Below are positions 60,345 to 64,000 of a DNA stretch of 64,000 nucleotides, one piece after another. Origin of the DNA: Pigmentiphaga aceris (lineage in GTDB: Bacteria > Pseudomonadota > Gammaproteobacteria > Burkholderiales > Burkholderiaceae_B); contig NZ_CP043046.1 of NCBI RefSeq assembly GCF_008119665.1, positions 2,108,001 to 2,172,000 of the forward strand, in the 5' to 3' direction. Every line of letters begins with the position of its first letter. The first letter of the stretch is position 1. The notes under the pieces are model-generated. The model saw nothing but the letters and a program-made list of their open reading frames with translations. It made no database searches and was not told where the DNA came from. A program made the position numbers and the translations under genes.

Positions 60345-61763
60345 ATGAAACCCGCAGTTTTCAAACCCGTGGTTGTACTGGTTGGCCGTCCCAACGTGGG
60401 CAAGTCAACCTTGTTCAATCGTCTTACCCGTTCGCGCGATGCGCTGGTGGCCGATCTTCCTGGCCTGACGCGTGATCGTCACTACGGGGAAGGGCGGGTC
60501 GGCGACCATCCTTATATCGTCGTGGATACCGGCGGGTTCGAACCCATCGTCAAGGAAGGCATCCTGGCGCAGATGGCCAAGCAGACGATGCAGGCCGTGG
60601 CCGAAGCCGACGCGATCATCTTCCTGGTCGATGGCCGCGTCGGTCTGACCGGCCATGACCGTGAAATCGCCGATCGGCTGCGCAAGTCGGGTCGCAGTGT
60701 GCTGCTGGCCGTGAACAAGGCCGAAGGCATGCAGCACGCATCCGCCTCGGCTGAGTTCTACAAGCTCGGCTTGGGTGAACCGCACCCGATTTCGTCTGCG
60801 CACGGTGACGGTGTGGTTGACCTCATCAATGAGGCCTTGCTTGAGTTCTATCCGGAAGAGCCGGAAGAAGAAGTGCCGGAGAACGGCTACATCATCGAAC
60901 CGGAAGCCCCTGCGCCCGATCTCGACGGCGAAAAGGACTTCCGTCCCGCTATCGAGCACCGCGTGCGTCTGGCGATTGTCGGCCGTCCGAACGTAGGCAA
61001 GTCCACCCTGGTGAACACCTTGCTGGGCGAAGAGCGTGTCATCGCCTTCGACCAGCCGGGCACCACGCGCGACGCCATTGAAATCGAATTCGAACGCGGT
61101 GGCCGCCAGTACACCTTGATCGACACCGCTGGCCTGCGTCGTCGCGGCAAGGTCTTCGAGGCAGTCGAGAAGTTCTCCGTCATCAAGACCTTGCAGGCCG
61201 TCGAGGCCAGCAACGTAGTCTTGCTGATGCTGGATGCCCAGACCGAAATTTCGGATCAGGACGCGCACATTGCCGGCTTCGTGCTGGAAACCGGCCGGGC
61301 GCTGGTGGTGGGCGTGAACAAATGGGACGATCTGGATTCCGACCAGCGCGACCAGATCAAGCGTGATTTCGAGCGCAAGCTGCGTTTCCTGTCGTTTGCC
61401 AAGGTGCACTTCATCTCGGCGCTGAAAAACGAAGGCGTGGGCCCGCTGCTGAAGTCGGTCAACATGGCGCACGCTGCGGCATTTGCCCGTCTGTCGACGC
61501 CGAAACTGACACGCGCGCTGCAACTCGCGCTGCAAAAACAACAACCGCCGCGCAAGGGCATTTTCCGTCCGAAGATGCGTTATGCCCACCAAGGCGGGCA
61601 GAATCCGCCGCTGATCGTGATTCACGGATCGGCGTTGGACCAGATCCCGGATTCGTATCGCCGTTATCTGGAAACCACTTTCCGCAACGAGTTTTCGCTG
61701 GCAGGTACACCGCTGCGCATCGAATTCCGCGCGTCGAAAAATCCGTACAGCTCCAAGGATTGA
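60345..61763 (+). CDS. der: Ribosome-assembly GTPase Der (EngA)
   Basis: 472-residue GTPase with two consecutive G domains: [15 protein letters not shown] (about residue 10) with VDTGGFE and NKAEG, and [14 protein letters not shown] (about 215) with DTAGLRRRG and NKWDDL. A KH-like domain (about 370-470) follows, with [21 protein letters not shown]. Der is needed for 50S assembly. The start at ATG 60345 follows bamB by ten bases. It precedes hfq after 141 bases. Confidence 0.98.
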   Translation: MKPAVFKPVVVLVGRPNVGKSTLFNRLTRSRDALVADLPGLTRDRHYGEGRVGDHPYIVVDTGGFEPIVKEGILAQMAKQTMQAVAEADAIIFLVDGRVGLTGHDREIADRLRKSGRSVLLAVNKAEGMQHASASAEFYKLGLGEPHPISSAHGDGVVDLINEALLEFYPEEPEEEVPENGYIIEPEAPAPDLDGEKDFRPAIEHRVRLAIVGRPNVGKSTLVNTLLGEERVIAFDQPGTTRDAIEIEFERGGRQYTLIDTAGLRRRGKVFEAVEKFSVIKTLQAVEASNVVLLMLDAQTEISDQDAHIAGFVLETGRALVVGVNKWDDLDSDQRDQIKRDFERKLRFLSFAKVHFISALKNEGVGPLLKSVNMAHAAAFARLSTPKLTRALQLALQKQQPPRKGIFRPKMRYAHQGGQNPPLIVIHGSALDQIPDSYRRYLETTFRNEFSLAGTPLRIEFRASKNPYSSKD

Positions 61764-61904
61764 TATTGCGTGCCGCCGCCCCAAGCTGTTGAGCAAGGGG
61801 AGCGGGCACGGATTGTGCAGTGGTCACGTAGTCTCGTCCGGGAAAACCCGGTAGAGTAATCGGGCTGGCGTCCGCCAAAAACAACATACATAGGAGCCCA
61901 CACG

Positions 61905-62141
61905 ATGAGCAATAAAGGGCAATTGCTACAAGACCCGTTCCTCAACGCACTGCGTAAAGAGCATGTGCCGGTATCGATCTACCTGGTGAACGGCATCAAG
62001 CTGCAAGGTCAGATCGAGTCTTTCGATCAATACGTCGTCCTGTTGCGCAACACGGTGACCCAGATGGTTTACAAGCACGCCATCTCGACCGTCGTTCCGG
62101 CACGTCCGGTCAACTTCCAGGTAGACGCTCCTGCTGAATAA
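61905..62141 (+). CDS. hfq: RNA chaperone Hfq
   Basis: 78-residue Sm-like protein forming hexamers that pair small RNAs with mRNAs. [26 protein letters not shown] and [23 protein letters not shown], with the VxxKH Sm2 motif YKHAI, are diagnostic. Start at ATG 61905 follows AGGAG (61892-61896) by eight bases. The C-terminal tail is short compared with Escherichia coli Hfq (102 residues). It is followed by hflX and hflK, the standard order. Confidence 0.98.
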   Translation: MSNKGQLLQDPFLNALRKEHVPVSIYLVNGIKLQGQIESFDQYVVLLRNTVTQMVYKHAISTVVPARPVNFQVDAPAE

Positions 62142-62198
62142 TTTCGCTTGCCCGCCGCCGACCGGGGTGACGCCGGCGGCGACTGTCGAGGGCATATC

Positions 62199-63332
62199 AT
62201 GCGTGCTGTAGTTGTCAGTATCGATTTCGGCAAGCCCGACTTCGAACCGCAAACCGAAGAATTCATCATGCTGGCAAAAGGGGCTGGCGCCGAGATCGTC
62301 GATACGATCATCGCGCGCCGTCCGCGGCCGGACGCCAAGTTGTTCGTGGGTACCGGCAAGGCCGATGAAATCGGTCTTGCCGTGCAGGCGCATGATGCCG
62401 AGATCGTGCTGGTCAATCATGCCCTGTCGCCCGGTCAGCAGCGCAATCTCGAGCGTGTATTCAATGTGCGCGTGGTCGATCGCGTGGCACTCATCCTCGA
62501 CATCTTCGCGCTGCGTGCGCAAAGCCACGAAGGCAAGCTGCAGGTCGAGCTGGCCCAGCTTCAGCATCTGATGACCCGCCTGACCCGCATGTGGTCCCAC
62601 CTGGAACGCCAGCGCGGCGGTATCGGCATGCGCGGTCCGGGTGAATCGCAGCTGGAAATGGACAAGCGAATCATCGGCGACAAAGTCAAGCGGCTGCACG
62701 AGCGCCTTGAACTGTTGACGCGTCAGCGCCATACCCAGCGTCGGGCGCGCGCGCGCAGCGGCACCTTGTCGGTGTCGCTGGTCGGCTATACGAATGCCGG
62801 CAAGTCGACGCTGTTCAACGCGTTCACGCGCGCTGACGTCTACGCAGCCGACCAGCTGTTCGCCACGCTCGACACCACCAGCCGGCGTATCTGGGTGGAT
62901 GGGGCAGGGCAGGTCGTGGTGTCCGACACCGTCGGATTCATCCGCGAGCTTCCCCACATGCTGGTCGCCGCGTTCAAGGCGACGCTCGAGGAGACCATCA
63001 ATGCCGATCTGCTGCTGCACGTGGTCGACCATTCAAGCCCGCAGCGTGACGAACAGATCTCCGAAGTGAACAAAGTGCTGAAGGAAATCGGGGCCGATCA
63101 CGTGCCCTGCATTCTGGTCTATAACAAGATCGACATGGCCGGTCTCGATCCCGCAGTGGAAAGAGACGAGCATGGTACGATTTCGCGGGTATTTGTCAGC
63201 GCAAGCGAGCGCTCCGGACTCGATTTATTGCGCGGGGCAATGGTCGAGTTCAGTCAGCGCGCGGCCGTCGCCGAGGTTCCCGAAGAGGACCCGCGGTTCG
63301 ACGCACGCCGTTCATCCATCAGCCCCCCCTAG
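62199..63332 (+). CDS. hflX: Ribosome-rescue GTPase HflX
   Basis: 377-residue translational GTPase that splits stalled ribosomes, especially under heat stress. An N-terminal domain (about 1-180) has GTGKADEIGL and the conserved GGIGMRGPGESQLEMDKR. The G domain reads VGYTNAGKSTLFN (P-loop), DTVGFIRELPH (G3) and VYNKIDM (G4). The start at ATG 62199 lies 58 bases after hfq. It precedes hflK by 55 bases. Confidence 0.97.
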   Translation: MRAVVVSIDFGKPDFEPQTEEFIMLAKGAGAEIVDTIIARRPRPDAKLFVGTGKADEIGLAVQAHDAEIVLVNHALSPGQQRNLERVFNVRVVDRVALILDIFALRAQSHEGKLQVELAQLQHLMTRLTRMWSHLERQRGGIGMRGPGESQLEMDKRIIGDKVKRLHERLELLTRQRHTQRRARARSGTLSVSLVGYTNAGKSTLFNAFTRADVYAADQLFATLDTTSRRIWVDGAGQVVVSDTVGFIRELPHMLVAAFKATLEETINADLLLHVVDHSSPQRDEQISEVNKVLKEIGADHVPCILVYNKIDMAGLDPAVERDEHGTISRVFVSASERSGLDLLRGAMVEFSQRAAVAEVPEEDPRFDARRSSISPP

Positions 63333-63387
63333 TGGGGTCCGTTCCTGAGGGCGGGATTCCCGTCCGCCTCTCTGCGTACAAGAAAAG

Positions 63388-64000
63388 ATGCTTCTGACTT
63401 CGATTTCAAGACTATTCAATCTGAACGATTCGAACTGGGGCCGCGGTGGCTCCGGCGGCAATTCCGGCAATGAACCGCCGCGTCGCCCTCCGGGCGGCGG
63501 TGGTAATAACAATAACGGCGGACCGCCGGATCTCGACGAACTCTGGCGCGATTTCAATCGCAAGCTGGGTGGCATGTTCGGCCGTAAAGGCGGTGGCAAC
63601 GGGAATGGTGATGGCTCCGGCGGATCGCCGCGCTATGCGCCGCCTTCGCCGCGTCGCGCGCGTCTGGGCCTGGGTCTGGTGTTGCTGGTCATTGCCCTGA
63701 TGTGGCTGGGCAGCGGCTTCTTCATCGTCCAGGAAGGTCAGGTTGCTGTCATTACGCAATTCGGCAAGTACGAGCGCACCACGCGTTCGGGCTTCCAATG
63801 GCGTCTGCCGTATCCGATCCAGGCTCACGAAACCGTGAACCTGTCGCAGTTGCGCACCATCGAAGTCGGTTTCCGCAACAACGCCCGTACCAAGGTCGGC
63901 CGTGAAGCGCTGATGCTGACCGATGACGAAAACATCGTCGATCTGCAGTTCGTGGTCCAGTACCGCCTGCGTGAAGATGGCGCACGTGCGTATCTGTTCG
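63388..64000 (+). CDS. hflK: Membrane protein HflK (C-terminus beyond window edge)
   Basis: SPFH-family inner-membrane protein that with HflC forms a large cage around FtsH and modulates its proteolysis. 204 codons from ATG 63388 are open to the right edge. The N-terminus has the family's Gly/Asn/Pro-rich region (GRGGSGGNSGNEPPRRPPGG), one membrane helix (about 93-113, GLGLVLLVIALMWLGSGFFIV), and the start of the SPFH domain with QEGQVAVITQFGKYERTT. The gene continues beyond base 64000, probably followed by hflC. Confidence 0.95.
   Translation, partial: MLLTSISRLFNLNDSNWGRGGSGGNSGNEPPRRPPGGGGNNNNGGPPDLDELWRDFNRKLGGMFGRKGGGNGNGDGSGGSPRYAPPSPRRARLGLGLVLLVIALMWLGSGFFIVQEGQVAVITQFGKYERTTRSGFQWRLPYPIQAHETVNLSQLRTIEVGFRNNARTKVGREALMLTDDENIVDLQFVVQYRLREDGARAYLF

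Overview
The window is a dense, GC-rich (roughly 60-67% in lines I counted) bacterial chromosome segment. Gene content and order point to a betaproteobacterium of the order Burkholderiales, most likely family Alcaligenaceae (Bordetella/Achromobacter/Pigmentiphaga-like). The main evidence is the run relA - 2 tRNA-Val - thrS - infC - rpmI - rplT - pheS - pheT - ihfA - merR - tRNA-Pro, and the run ndk - rlmN - rodZ - ispG - hisS - yfgM - bamB - der - hfq - hflX - hflK. I see no insertion sequence, phage, plasmid or CRISPR feature. Species cannot be named from sequence reading alone.

Layout. 1-4.8 kb: hydantoinase/oxoprolinase genes hyuA-hyuB (hyuB runs off the left edge) with a TetR regulator upstream. 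5.0-7.4 kb: an alpha/beta-hydrolase, a RidA-family protein and MtfA. 7.5-19.1 kb: a stringent-response and translation block (relA, tRNAs, thrS, infC with an AUC start, L35, L20, pheST, ihfA, a MerR regulator, two tRNA-Pro). 19.2-24.9 kb: small proteins, dadA with a divergent LysR regulator, a HAD phosphatase and a BaeSR-like two-component system. 25.3-33.5 kb: a nine-gene plus-strand operon whose genes nearly all overlap by 1-8 bases: outer-membrane factor, FtsX-type permease, ATPase, membrane-fusion lipoprotein, HAD-IB phosphatase, esterase-like hydrolase, two SMR proteins and a DegT-type aminotransferase. 33.5-35.4 kb: a lower-GC patch with a VOC protein and a TetR regulator sharing an operator, next to a decayed acetyltransferase fragment. 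35.4-39.5 kb: a minus-strand operon (class III aminotransferase, FemAB/GNAT-like acyltransferase, arginase-fold enzyme, RimJ/L-like acetyltransferase) that converges on the plus-strand operon. 39.7-44.2 kb: SDR, DJ-1/PfpI protein, AI-2E-family permease, M81 peptidase. 44.3-49.4 kb: surE-pcm-nlpD, a PolB-type exonuclease and rlmD, without rpoS. 49.5-51.6 kb: a BigR-type sulfide/persulfide operon with its operator. 51.7-64.0 kb: YccA, then the ndk-to-hflK housekeeping block; hflK runs off the right edge.

How genes work together. The operon pair at 25.3-39.5 kb is the best candidate for an undescribed system. It combines a tripartite export machine, an ArnE/ArnF-like pair of small membrane proteins, two PLP aminotransferases, an arginase-fold metalloenzyme, acyltransferases, a phosphatase and an esterase, next to a two-component system. 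That set would fit making and exporting an amine- or guanidine-bearing, possibly lipid-linked, product. The product is unknown and this is inference from family membership and gene order. Regulatory elements read directly from the bases include the non-AUG infC start, the paired TetR operators lying between -35 and -10 elements, the 16-bp palindrome of the BigR-type operon, the LysR box, and several degenerate 12-18-bp tandem repeats in leaders and gaps.
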